From: Gemmatimonadota bacterium | GTDB taxonomy: Bacteria; Gemmatimonadota; Gemmatimonadetes; Longimicrobiales; Longimicrobiaceae | Reading direction: 5' to 3' | DNA length: 10,352 nt | NCBI GenBank assembly: GCA_019348475.1 | Contig: JAHWJJ010000118.1 | Coordinates: forward strand, 1-10,352 | Shown here: in pieces, positions 1-7,992 of the stretch | Layout: each line of letters opens with the position of its first letter | Numbering within the stretch: position 1 is the stretch's first letter | Notes under the pieces: model-generated | Told to the model about the DNA's origin: nothing | Database searches by the model: none | The model's input: the letters and a program-made list of their open reading frames with translations, nothing else | Made by a program: the position numbers and the translations under genes

Positions 1-1
1 C

Positions 2-853
2 GAACCCACCCCCGGCCGAGCGCGGGCCGGCGGCACGCGGGGCGGGGGGACGCCCGGCGGCTTCGGGGCCGACCGCGACGACCGTCCCCCACGCTCCGGC
101 GCCGGAGCGCGCGCGGGCGGATCGCGCGGGGGCCGGTCTGGCGCGGAGGAGCCTGGAGGTCGAACGCGCGGGGGCCGCTTCGGGAGCGAGGAGCGCGCGG
201 GTGGAGCGCGCGGAGGCCGGTTCGGCGGCGAGGAGCGCGGTGGCGGAGCGCGTGGCGGCGGATCGACCGGGGGCCGCTTCGGTAGCGAGGAGCGCGGCGG
301 CGGATCGCGCGGGGGCCGGTCTGGCGGGGCGGAGCGTGGTGGATCGCGCGGAGGCCGGTTCGGCGGGGAGGAGCGCGGCGGTGGATGGCGCGGGGGTCGG
401 TTCGGTAGCGAGGAGCGTGCGGGCTCGCACGGCGTCAGGCCCGGCCCGACGCGGACGCCTCCTCCGGTGGATGACGATCGCGACGAGCTGGACGAATGGT
501 CGACCGCGCCTCGGCGCACGCGTGCCGGCACGGCGGGCGGGACCGGCGGTGCGCGGGGTGGCAGATCCGGCGGCGGCAGGACCGGCGGGGGCAGGGCGGG
601 CGGCACCGGCGGTGCGAGGGGAGGCGGCCGCGCCGGTACTGGCGGCCGGATGGGGGGAGGGCGCGCGGGTGGCGGCGGCAGACCGGGTGGAGCCCGCGAG
701 GGCGGCGGCGGTGGCAGGCCCGGCGGGGCACGCGGCGGCGGGGACAGACCCGGCGCGGGTGGTCGATCCGGCGGGGGCAGGCCCGGAGGCGGCGGACGGG
801 CGGGGGGCGGCAAGCCGGGCCGGCGCCCGGGTGGCGGCGGGCGTCGCGGGTAG
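2..853 (+). CDS. C-terminal part of a Gly/Arg-rich (RGG-type) protein; 5' end outside the window
   Basis: The frame is open from the left edge to a TAG at 851-853, giving 283 visible residues with no start needed inside the window. All of it is low complexity. Residues 42-143 are about seven imperfect copies of a unit like RGGRFGSEERGGGS. A short acidic stretch follows (DDDRDELDEW, coded from 470). The last 110 or so residues are Gly/Arg/Pro/Ala and end GRRPGGGGRRG. This frame was chosen because the DNA repeats, mostly 42 bp, keep it in phase and it yields RGG boxes; the other frames give only Ala/Arg-rich noise. RGG tails of this kind are known on bacterial RNA-binding proteins such as DEAD-box helicases and pseudouridine synthases, where they help bind RNA. 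Which core domain sits upstream cannot be told from this window. The coding call is moderately sure; the function is unknown. Confidence 0.62.
   Translation, partial: EPTPGRARAGGTRGGGTPGGFGADRDDRPPRSGAGARAGGSRGGRSGAEEPGGRTRGGRFGSEERAGGARGGRFGGEERGGGARGGGSTGGRFGSEERGGGSRGGRSGGAERGGSRGGRFGGEERGGGWRGGRFGSEERAGSHGVRPGPTRTPPPVDDDRDELDEWSTAPRRTRAGTAGGTGGARGGRSGGGRTGGGRAGGTGGARGGGRAGTGGRMGGGRAGGGGRPGGAREGGGGGRPGGARGGGDRPGAGGRSGGGRPGGGGRAGGGKPGRRPGGGGRRG
125..430 (+). repeat. In-frame minisatellite coding RGG units
   Basis: Seven degenerate tandem units begin at 125, 167, 209, 251, 308, 347 and 389. Five are 42 bp, one is 57 bp and one is 39 bp, all multiples of three. Each codes a variant of RGGRFG(S/G)EERGGG. 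The first unit has RSG and an EEP variant; the fourth has an extra RGGGST segment. The divergence between units suggests older duplication followed by point change, with selection to hold the frame. Confidence 0.75.
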
Positions 854-981
854 AGGGCGATCGACGCCCCACGTGAAGATCGCCGGGCTCGGAGTTCCAT
901 CCGCCTCGGCCGCGCCCGGCGGAGACGGAAGCGCGCGCGGCGTCCGGCGCGGGGGTAAACGGGGAGGATTTGCGGTTCCTG

Positions 982-1008
982 ACCTCCCCCGGCAGTGTCG
1001 GAGGAGGT
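982..1008. repeat. Palindrome, 10-bp stem
   Basis: ACCTCCCCCG (982-991) pairs with CGGAGGAGGT (999-1008) at 9 of 10 positions, around a 7-nt loop. In composition and size it resembles the palindromes at 4692 and 6946. No T-tract follows, so it is not an obvious intrinsic terminator. Confidence 0.5.
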
Positions 1009-1027
1009 GGGCGAGTGGTGCTCGCCC
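1009..1027. repeat. Perfect 7-bp hairpin
   Basis: GGGCGAG (1009-1015) and CTCGCCC (1021-1027) are perfect reverse complements around the loop TGGTG. It abuts the preceding palindrome with no spacer, so the two would form adjacent stem-loops in RNA. Confidence 0.55.
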
Positions 1028-1080
1028 GGAGGGGCCAGCGCGGAATCGGCGATTTCGCGCCGAGCACTGCGTGCGCGTCA

Positions 1081-1112
1081 CCTCTCCCCCCGCGCAGCTT
1101 GCGGGGGAGAGG
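1081..1112. repeat. REP-like palindrome, CCTCTCCCCC type
   Basis: The left arm CCTCTCCCCCCGC (1081-1093) matches the right arm GCGGGGGAGAGG (1101-1112) over 12 bp with one extra C, around the loop GCAGCTT. It is the same type as the palindrome at 6880-6910; both start CCTCTCCC and end GGGAGAGG, and ACTGCGTGCG lies in or near both. Confidence 0.65.
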
Positions 1113-1258
1113 CCGTGAAAGGGGTCCGTGGCGTACGGCAGAAGATCAGCCCCGTCGCGATCCGCAAGCCATTCCGACGGACACAAGGCCATTGCACAGA
1201 CACTCCGCCCCATTCACCGCCACGATCCCGATCCACAAAACACAAGCGCAATCGGTAC

Positions 1259-2935
1259 ATGGATATACAGGGTTCCCGGGTCATGATCCTGGGCGGTTCG
1301 GGGCTGGTGGGACTGGCGATCGCGCGCGAGGTGCTCAAGCTGCGGCCGGCGCGGCTGGTCATCACCGCGCTCACCGAAGACGAGGTGCGCGAGGGGGTGG
1401 AGGCGCTGCGCCCCGTCGCCGGCGAAACGGTGCTGGAGTCGGAGTGGGGGAACCTGTTCACCCCGGCGGCCATCAAGCACGCCGGCCGCGACACCGTCCT
1501 GGACGATCCGGACGCGCGCGGGATGATGCTGGACGCGCTCTTCGGCCCGCTGAGCGCGGAGGCGGTGGAGCGCGACACGCTGGGCGAGATGATCCTGCGC
1601 CACCGCCCGGACATCGTGGTGGATTGCGTGAACACGGCGACGGCGTTCGCGTACCAGAACGTCTTCAAGAGCGCCGCCGGCCTCCGCGAGGCCGCGCGGC
1701 GCGGCCCGGTGGACCAGGAGACCCTGGAGAAGCACCTGATCACCTTGACGCTGCCGCCGCTCATCCACCACACCTGGGTGGCGATGAACGCGATGATGAC
1801 GGTCGGCACCCGCGTCTTCCTCAAGGTCGGCACGGCGGGGACGGGGGGGATGGGGCTAAACATCCCCTTCACCCACTCCGAAGACCGCCCCTCGCGCCAG
1901 CTGCTGGCGAAGTCCTCCATCGCAGGGGCGCAGACGCTGCTGCTGTACCTGATGGCGCGCACCCCCGGCGCCCCGGCGGTCAAGGAGATCAAGCCTACGG
2001 CCGCGATCTCGTGGAAGGCCATCCGGGCGGGGACGGTGCGCCACCGCGGCGTCCCCTTCGAGCGCGTGGACGCCGTCGCCCCCGCGGGGCTGGACCAGGC
2101 GTTCGGCGGCCCGGACCGCGCCGCGCGGCACGAGTTCGGGCGCGGGACGCTCTGGCGCGAGACCGGCGAGCCGCTTACCGGCGTGCACCTGGACGCGGGG
2201 GAGAACGGCCAGTTCTCGCCCGACGAGTTCGAGGCGCTGACGGCGCTGGGGCTGATGGAGTTCATCACCCCCGAAGAGATCGCGCTGGACGCCGTCCGCG
2301 AGATCATGGGTTATCCCACCGGGCACGACGTCGTGGCGGCGCTGGACGCCTCCACCAGCGGCCCCACCTACCGCGCCGGCGTGCTGCGCGAAACGGCGCT
2401 GCGGCGGATGGAGCAGATGGAGGCGGAGAGCGGCGGGCGCAGCGTGGCCTTCGAGATGCTGGGCCCGCCGCGGCTCACCAAGCTGCTGTACGAGGCCGAG
2501 ATCCTGCGCCGCCTGTGCGGGGGGAACCTGGACGCCGCCGCCTCGCTGGACCCGTCCACCTTCTGCCAGCAGGCCGACGCGCTGGTCGCCGCGGACGGCG
2601 ACCTGCGCACGCGCATCCTGACCGCCCGGCTGGCCGTGCTCCTTCCCGACGGGGCCCGCGTGCTGCGGGGGCGCAAGGTGGAGATCGAGCCTGAGCCGGG
2701 TGAGGCGCCGGAGCAGACCGCGCGCAAGGGGTGGGTGGACCTGCGCGCGGAGAACTGGGCCGTCTGGCGCGGCCGCGCCGCCGCCGTGCTGCGCGAGATC
2801 GACGCCCAGCCGGGCGCGGAAGGCGGCTCCGGGTGGGACATGCAGCCCTGGCACCGCGAGCGCGCCATCCGCCCCGGGGCGCTGGCCGCGTGGATCTTCC
2901 GCTACGAAGACAGGGGAGAGCGCATCAAGCGCTGA
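1259..2935 (+). CDS. Large Rossmann-fold, SDR-like protein of unknown substrate
   Basis: 558 residues. The N-terminus is a Rossmann nucleotide-binding fold: a hydrophobic strand runs into GGSGLVG (residues 12-18), the usual Gly-rich dinucleotide loop, and DCVNTATA (122-129) sits where short-chain dehydrogenases (SDRs) carry their NNAG-type strand. This suggests NAD(P) binding. The classic catalytic Tyr-x3-Lys is not evident: the candidate segment SRQLLAKSS (212-220) has Lys but Gln four residues earlier. The C-terminal half or more (about 250-558) resembles no domain I recognise; it has no membrane segments and holds the conserved-looking FEMLGPPRLTKLLYEAEILRRL region near 398-419 (quoted only loosely). 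ATG 1259 was chosen because the Rossmann strand starts a few residues later; ATG 1283 would cut that strand, and upstream extension would run into the palindromes. No clear ribosome site is seen. The HEAT gene follows after 5 bases, so the two are probably one unit. The gene is certain; its reaction is unknown. Confidence 0.88.
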   Translation: MDIQGSRVMILGGSGLVGLAIAREVLKLRPARLVITALTEDEVREGVEALRPVAGETVLESEWGNLFTPAAIKHAGRDTVLDDPDARGMMLDALFGPLSAEAVERDTLGEMILRHRPDIVVDCVNTATAFAYQNVFKSAAGLREAARRGPVDQETLEKHLITLTLPPLIHHTWVAMNAMMTVGTRVFLKVGTAGTGGMGLNIPFTHSEDRPSRQLLAKSSIAGAQTLLLYLMARTPGAPAVKEIKPTAAISWKAIRAGTVRHRGVPFERVDAVAPAGLDQAFGGPDRAARHEFGRGTLWRETGEPLTGVHLDAGENGQFSPDEFEALTALGLMEFITPEEIALDAVREIMGYPTGHDVVAALDASTSGPTYRAGVLRETALRRMEQMEAESGGRSVAFEMLGPPRLTKLLYEAEILRRLCGGNLDAAASLDPSTFCQQADALVAADGDLRTRILTARLAVLLPDGARVLRGRKVEIEPEPGEAPEQTARKGWVDLRAENWAVWRGRAAAVLREIDAQPGAEGGSGWDMQPWHRERAIRPGALAAWIFRYEDRGERIKR

Positions 2936-2940
2936 CGCTC

Positions 2941-4488
2941 ATGCCCGAAGCCACCGCTCCCGGCCGCCTGCTGGTGGACCTCGCGAAGGCGTACGCCCTC
3001 AGCGAGTTCTATCCGCTCACGCACCCCACGCACACCCAGGCGGTGCTCACCCTGGCCGAGGCGCTGCTGGCGTCGGGCGAGTACTTCTCCCTGCGCGTGA
3101 CCCCCACCGGGGTGCAGGTGGGCGGCGGCGCGGCCCCGCGCTCCGGGCACGTGGACCGCCTGGCCGCGCGGCTGGGCGAGCACGGGGTCACCGCGGTTGT
3201 CATCCGCAACGACGTGGGGAGCGAATCACTGGGCCGCTTTCTCTCCGCCGTGGCCCTCCCCCCGCGCGTGGTGCGCGCCGCGGGCGGCCTGGCGGCGGCG
3301 CTGGAGGCGGCGGGCGCGTCGCGCGTGTCCATCGACGGCGCGTGGGTGCAGCCGGCGCAGGCGGCGCACTCCGCCTTTCAGCGCCCGGCGGACGACGCGC
3401 CGGTGCAGGTGACGGGCGGGCTGGACGACGGCGGGATCCAGCTGTGGAACGCGCACGACATGTACGAGCAGGTGCGCGACTCCGCCATCCGCGTGGAGAG
3501 CGAGGACACGGAAGAGCTGCGCCGCCTGCTGCGCCAGGGAACGGACGGCGAGCGGCTGACGGTGATGAGCCGGCTGGAGTTCCTGGCCCAGTACTGCCTG
3601 TCGCACGGGATGATCGACCGCGGCATCGGCCTGGTGCAGGACCTTCGCCGCGACGCGGAAGAGATGCACGGCCGCAACGCCGCCACCCGCGCCATGGTGA
3701 TGCTGGCCATCCACCGCGTCAGCACCCGCGCGGTGATCGAGGAGCTGGTGCAGCGGCTGGGCAAGGCGCGCACGGAAGAAGAGCGGACGGGGCTGCGCGC
3801 CACGCTGCTCCACGTGGGCGCCGACACGGTGACGCCGCTGGTGCGCGAGCTGGTGGCGGCGACGGACGTGTCCGCGCGGCGCGCCTACCGCGACGCGCTG
3901 GTGGCGCTGGATCACGTCGGGGTGCCGCTGCTGGAGGAGATGATCGGCGACGAGCGCTGGTTCGTGGTGCGCAACATGGTGGGGATCCTGGGCGAGATCC
4001 GCAGCGCGGACGCTGTGGAGCACTTTCGCCGCACGGTGGAGCACTCCGACGCGCGCGTGCGGCGGGAGACGATCCTGGCGCTCAGCAAGATCGGCGGCGA
4101 GGAGGCGGTGCCGCTGCTGGCGAAGGGGCTGAACGACCGCGAGGCCAGCCTGCGGGCGGCCGCCGCGCTGGGGCTGGGACTGACCAAGCTCCCCGTGGCC
4201 GTGGGCCCGCTGCTGAACCGCCTGCCGCAGGAGACGGACGCGGAGGTGGAGGTGGAGATCGTGCGCGCGCTGGGCCGCGTGGGCGATCCGCGCGCGGTGC
4301 CGGTGCTGGCGGAGCGCGCGTCCGGGGGCGGCTTCTTCTCCCGCATTCCCACGGCCGTGCGCGTGGAGGCGGTGCGCTCGCTGCGCGAGCTGGGGGGCGA
4401 TGCCGCGCACGCCGTGCTCCAGCGCCTGCTGCGCGACCGGAGCCCCGAGGTGCGCGAGGCCGTGTTCAACGCGCTGTCCGGCGGCTGA
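2941..4488 (+). CDS. HEAT-repeat protein
   Basis: 515 residues, soluble, with no signal peptide or membrane segment. The first 180 residues are a mixed domain I do not recognise, with SEFYPLTHPTH at 21-31. From about 245 to the end there are stacked helical pairs of HEAT type. The clearest are around 355-388 (SADAVEHFRRTVEHSDARVR, then RETILALSKIGG), 388-417, 436-458 (VRALGRVGDPRAVPVLAER) and 472-512, which ends with LLRDRSPEVREAVFNALSG. The pattern LxxLLxDxxxxVRxxAxxAL is typical. HEAT solenoids are known as protein-binding scaffolds, so a partner-binding role is likely but the partner is not. ATG 2941 lies 5 bases after the stop of the SDR-like gene, which suggests co-transcription and perhaps a shared pathway. 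A terminator-like hairpin follows at 4522, which separates this pair from the Bat operon. Confidence 0.9.
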   Translation: MPEATAPGRLLVDLAKAYALSEFYPLTHPTHTQAVLTLAEALLASGEYFSLRVTPTGVQVGGGAAPRSGHVDRLAARLGEHGVTAVVIRNDVGSESLGRFLSAVALPPRVVRAAGGLAAALEAAGASRVSIDGAWVQPAQAAHSAFQRPADDAPVQVTGGLDDGGIQLWNAHDMYEQVRDSAIRVESEDTEELRRLLRQGTDGERLTVMSRLEFLAQYCLSHGMIDRGIGLVQDLRRDAEEMHGRNAATRAMVMLAIHRVSTRAVIEELVQRLGKARTEEERTGLRATLLHVGADTVTPLVRELVAATDVSARRAYRDALVALDHVGVPLLEEMIGDERWFVVRNMVGILGEIRSADAVEHFRRTVEHSDARVRRETILALSKIGGEEAVPLLAKGLNDREASLRAAAALGLGLTKLPVAVGPLLNRLPQETDAEVEVEIVRALGRVGDPRAVPVLAERASGGGFFSRIPTAVRVEAVRSLRELGGDAAHAVLQRLLRDRSPEVREAVFNALSGG

Positions 4489-4521
4489 CCCGCCGCCGCG
4501 GCATTCTTCTGGCGACGCTGG

Positions 4522-4563
4522 CCGCCGCGGCCCCGCAGGGGGTGCGCGGCGGTCCTGTTTTGT
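4522..4563 (+). terminator. Probable intrinsic terminator after the HEAT gene
   Basis: CCGCCGCG (4522-4529) and CGCGGCGG (4545-4552) are perfect reverse complements. Inside them CCCC (4531-4534) can pair with GGGG (4539-4542), leaving a short loop. A T-rich tail, TCCTGTTTTGT, follows at once (4553-4563). It begins 33 bases after the HEAT gene stop. The tail is interrupted, so termination may be partial. Confidence 0.55.
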
Positions 4564-4617
4564 CGCGGAAGCCAGAGCGAACTTGGCGCGGAAGCCAGAG
4601 CGGATTTGGCGCGGAAG
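4564..4617. repeat. 23-bp tandem repeat, about 2.4 copies
   Basis: CGCGGAAGCCAGAGCG + AACTTGG (4564-4586) is followed at once by CGCGGAAGCCAGAGCG + GATTTGG (4587-4609), then CGCGGAAG (4610-4617). The two full copies differ at two positions. The third copy runs into GAAGATGGATCTTC (4614-4627), a short inverted repeat. No coding function is seen. Confidence 0.75.
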
Positions 4618-4691
4618 ATGGATCTTCGTTCCGAAGCTGATCTGGTAATCGCCCCGTCCGCCCCAGGAGACTCAGGGTGGCGGGTGCGGCG

Positions 4692-4731
4692 TTTTCTCCC
4701 CCTCTCCCGGCGCGGTTCGCCGGGGGTGGGG
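4692..4731. repeat. REP-like palindrome, CCTCTCCCGGC type, copy 1
   Basis: The left arm CCTCTCCCGGC (4701-4711) faces GCCGGGGGTGG (4719-4729) around the loop GCGGTTC; the stem has one G-T wobble and one mismatch. Bases 4692-4716 are identical to 6946-6970 over 25 nt, so the two are copies of one dispersed element. Confidence 0.7.
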
Positions 4732-4770
4732 AGCCGCCTCCGCGGCAATCGCCGCCGCGGCCGTGCACGT

Positions 4771-4802
4771 CCTCTCCTCTCGGCGAGCAACGAGCGGAGG
4801 GG
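4771..4802. repeat. Palindrome, degenerate 12-bp stem
   Basis: CCTCTCCTCTCG (4771-4782) pairs with CGAGCGGAGGGG (4791-4802) at 10 of 12 positions, around an 8-nt loop. It may be a decayed member of the same palindrome family. It ends 48 bases before the MoxR start. Confidence 0.4.
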
Positions 4803-4850
4803 CCGGGGGAGGGGCCCGGCGAGCCACATCGATCCATCGGTTCATCATCC

Positions 4851-5840
<990 letters not shown>

Positions 5841-5851
5841 CCGCCGCGCCG

Positions 5852-6805
<954 letters not shown>

Positions 6806-6879
6806 GCACGGCGTTTTCGGCGACCTTCGAGCGGTTCGTCTGGCGTCGAGCCGCGCGCGCGGGCGCCCCCCTCTCCCGG

Positions 6880-6910
6880 CCTCTCCCCCACGAACTGCGT
6901 GCGGGAGAGG
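6880..6910. repeat. REP-like palindrome, CCTCTCCCCC type
   Basis: CCTCTCCCCCACG (6880-6892) pairs with CGTGCGGGAGAGG (6898-6910) at 12 of 13 positions around the loop AACTG. It is the same type as 1081-1112. It lies within the gap between DUF58 and BatD-like. Confidence 0.7.
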
Positions 6911-6945
6911 AGAACTCGATGCCGCGTGGAAAGCCGAACACCTGC

Positions 6946-6983
6946 TTTTCTCCCCCTCTCCCGGCGCGGTCTGCCGGGGGAGG
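6946..6983. repeat. REP-like palindrome, CCTCTCCCGGC type, copy 2
   Basis: CCTCTCCCGGC (6955-6965) pairs with GCCGGGGGAGG (6973-6983), with one G-T wobble, around the loop GCGGTCT. The first 25 nt (6946-6970) match 4692-4716 exactly, and GCCGGGGG follows two bases later in both. It ends 34 bases before the BatD-like start. Confidence 0.72.
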
Positions 6984-7017
6984 CGGCCGGGGGGTGGGGG
7001 ACCCGCCGGCGCGGCGG

Positions 7018-7992
7018 ATGCGCCGGCTCCTCCGGGCACCCATCGCGATCGCCTGCGCGGTTCTCGCCGCGCCTCTCCCCGCGTGGACGCAGTCCGCGGG
7101 TGGAACGGTCGGCAGGGACACAGTCGCCGTCGCAGGCGTGCGCGTGCAGCCGGACACGGTGGCGGTCGGCGACCGAATTCGCGCGGCGGTCTTCGTCCGC
7201 GCGCCGGAAGGGGCGCGGGTGGAGCTGGTGGTTCCGCCCGCGCGGGACGGCACCTACCAGACGGTGGATTCCCTGCGCGTCTATCCTCCGGACGCCGACG
7301 GGCTGCACCGCGCCGTCGCCACGATGGTGGTGTGGGTGACGGACCCGGCCGGCGCCGCGCCCGCGGAGGTGCGCGTCACGCTGCCGGACGGCGCCGCGGG
7401 CACCATCCCCGTGCAGCTTCCCCTGCCGTTCGTCCGCTCCGTGCTCCCGGCGGATTCCACCCAGCCGCGCCCGCCCAGGGACATCATCCCTCTCGCGCGC
7501 CGCGACTGGACGTGGGCGTGGATCGCGGGCGCCATCGCCCTTGCGCTGGCGCTGCTCGCGATCTGGTGGATGCGCGCGCGCCGGCGGAGCGTCCTCGCCC
7601 CCGCGGATCCGCGGGAGCACGCGCTGGCGGAGCTGGACCGGCTGCGCGCCTCCGGCGCCATCGAACGCAACGACGTGGAGGCGTTCAGCGCCGAGCTCAG
7701 CCGCATTCTGCGCGAGTTCGCCGCCGCGGTGGACCCCCGGCTGGGGACGGACCTGACCACCGAGGAACTGCTGGACCACCTGCGCCGAACCGGCGCGCGC
7801 GAGGAGGACGTCCGCAGCGTCGCGGGGGCGCTGACGCACGCGGACCTGGCGAAGTTCGCGCGGACGCGCGCGACGCCGGAGCGCGCGCTGGAGGACTGGG
7901 AGGCGGCGCGGCGCTGGGTGCGGACCTTCCGGGCGGTGGAGACGGAGCGTCCAGAGACGGAGCTCCGGCAGCCGGCGGGGGCGGGGCGATGA
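7018..7992 (+). CDS. Short BatD-like membrane protein with a DUF4381-like C-terminal domain
   Basis: 324 residues. A signal peptide spans about 1-25 (MRRLLRAPIAIACAVLAAPLPA). Residues 30-155 form an exported beta-rich domain, with VQPDTVAVGDRI near 43-54, as in BatD-type modules. One membrane helix spans 166-185 (about WAWIAGAIALALALLAIWW), and a cytoplasmic helical domain covers 196-305. That domain has LSRILREFAA and LTHADLAKFAR, the pattern of DUF4381 proteins found in Bat loci. The name and role are inferred from this layout and from position between DUF58 and BatA. ATG 7018 was chosen because it starts the signal peptide. The frame runs up to ATG 6802, which overlaps the DUF58 stop, but that adds 72 palindrome-coded residues in front of the signal. 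The stop overlaps the batA start (ATGA, 7989-7992). Confidence 0.87.
   Translation: MRRLLRAPIAIACAVLAAPLPAWTQSAGGTVGRDTVAVAGVRVQPDTVAVGDRIRAAVFVRAPEGARVELVVPPARDGTYQTVDSLRVYPPDADGLHRAVATMVVWVTDPAGAAPAEVRVTLPDGAAGTIPVQLPLPFVRSVLPADSTQPRPPRDIIPLARRDWTWAWIAGAIALALALLAIWWMRARRRSVLAPADPREHALAELDRLRASGAIERNDVEAFSAELSRILREFAAAVDPRLGTDLTTEELLDHLRRTGAREEDVRSVAGALTHADLAKFARTRATPERALEDWEAARRWVRTFRAVETERPETELRQPAGAGR

Larger units (their letters stand above)
854..1258. other. Non-coding gap with several hairpins
   Basis: I see no convincing gene in these 405 bases. They hold an 8-bp inverted repeat CGCCGGGC/GCCCGGCG (881-888 with 914-921, 25-nt loop, no T-tract after it), then three compact hairpins listed separately (982-1008, 1009-1027, 1081-1112). 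The final 75 bases or so before the next start are clearly less GC-rich than the rest, so they are the likeliest place for a promoter. TTGCAC at 1192-1197 resembles a -35 box, but I cannot find a matching -10 at the right distance. Confidence 0.6.
4489..4850. other. Repeat-filled gap before the Bat operon
   Basis: No gene is supported in these 362 bases. In order they hold a terminator-like hairpin, a 23-bp tandem repeat, a short perfect inverted repeat GAAGATG/GATCTTC-like (4614-4627), a less GC-rich patch (about 4615-4650), and at least two C/G-rich palindromes. A small inverted repeat, CCGCGGC/GCCGCGG (4740-4746 with 4754-4760), lies between those palindromes. The promoter of the Bat operon most likely lies in the 4615-4680 patch; GGTAAT at 4644-4649 could be a weak -10, but no good -35 is visible. 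Confidence 0.55.
6806..7017. other. Palindrome-filled gap inside the Bat operon
   Basis: The gap is 212 bases between the DUF58 stop and the chosen BatD-like start. It is filled largely by a CCTCTCCC palindrome (6880-6910) and a CCTCTCCCGGC palindrome (6946-6983), with a G-rich stretch (6984-7000) after them. The frame from 6802 stays open through it, but the peptide it would give is palindrome-coded and Pro/Gly/Arg-rich. Confidence 0.6.

Noticed and set aside
125..430. Possible CRISPR array from the regular repeats
   Set aside because: There are no unique spacers; the units are directly adjacent, imperfect, and keep a reading frame, so they are coding minisatellites.
881..921. Terminator after the RGG gene from the CGCCGGGC/GCCCGGCG repeat
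   Set aside because: The loop is 25 nt long and no T-tract follows.
1192..1216. A sigma-70 promoter with TTGCAC and CATTCA boxes
   Set aside because: The spacing is only 13 bases and the -10 is poor, so I do not list it as a promoter.
995..2694. Very long overlapping open frames on both strands over the Rossmann gene, up to 574 residues
   Set aside because: GC-rich DNA has few stop codons, so long shadow frames are expected. They show Arg/Gly/Ala-rich noise and no domain, whereas the chosen frame has a clear Rossmann motif.
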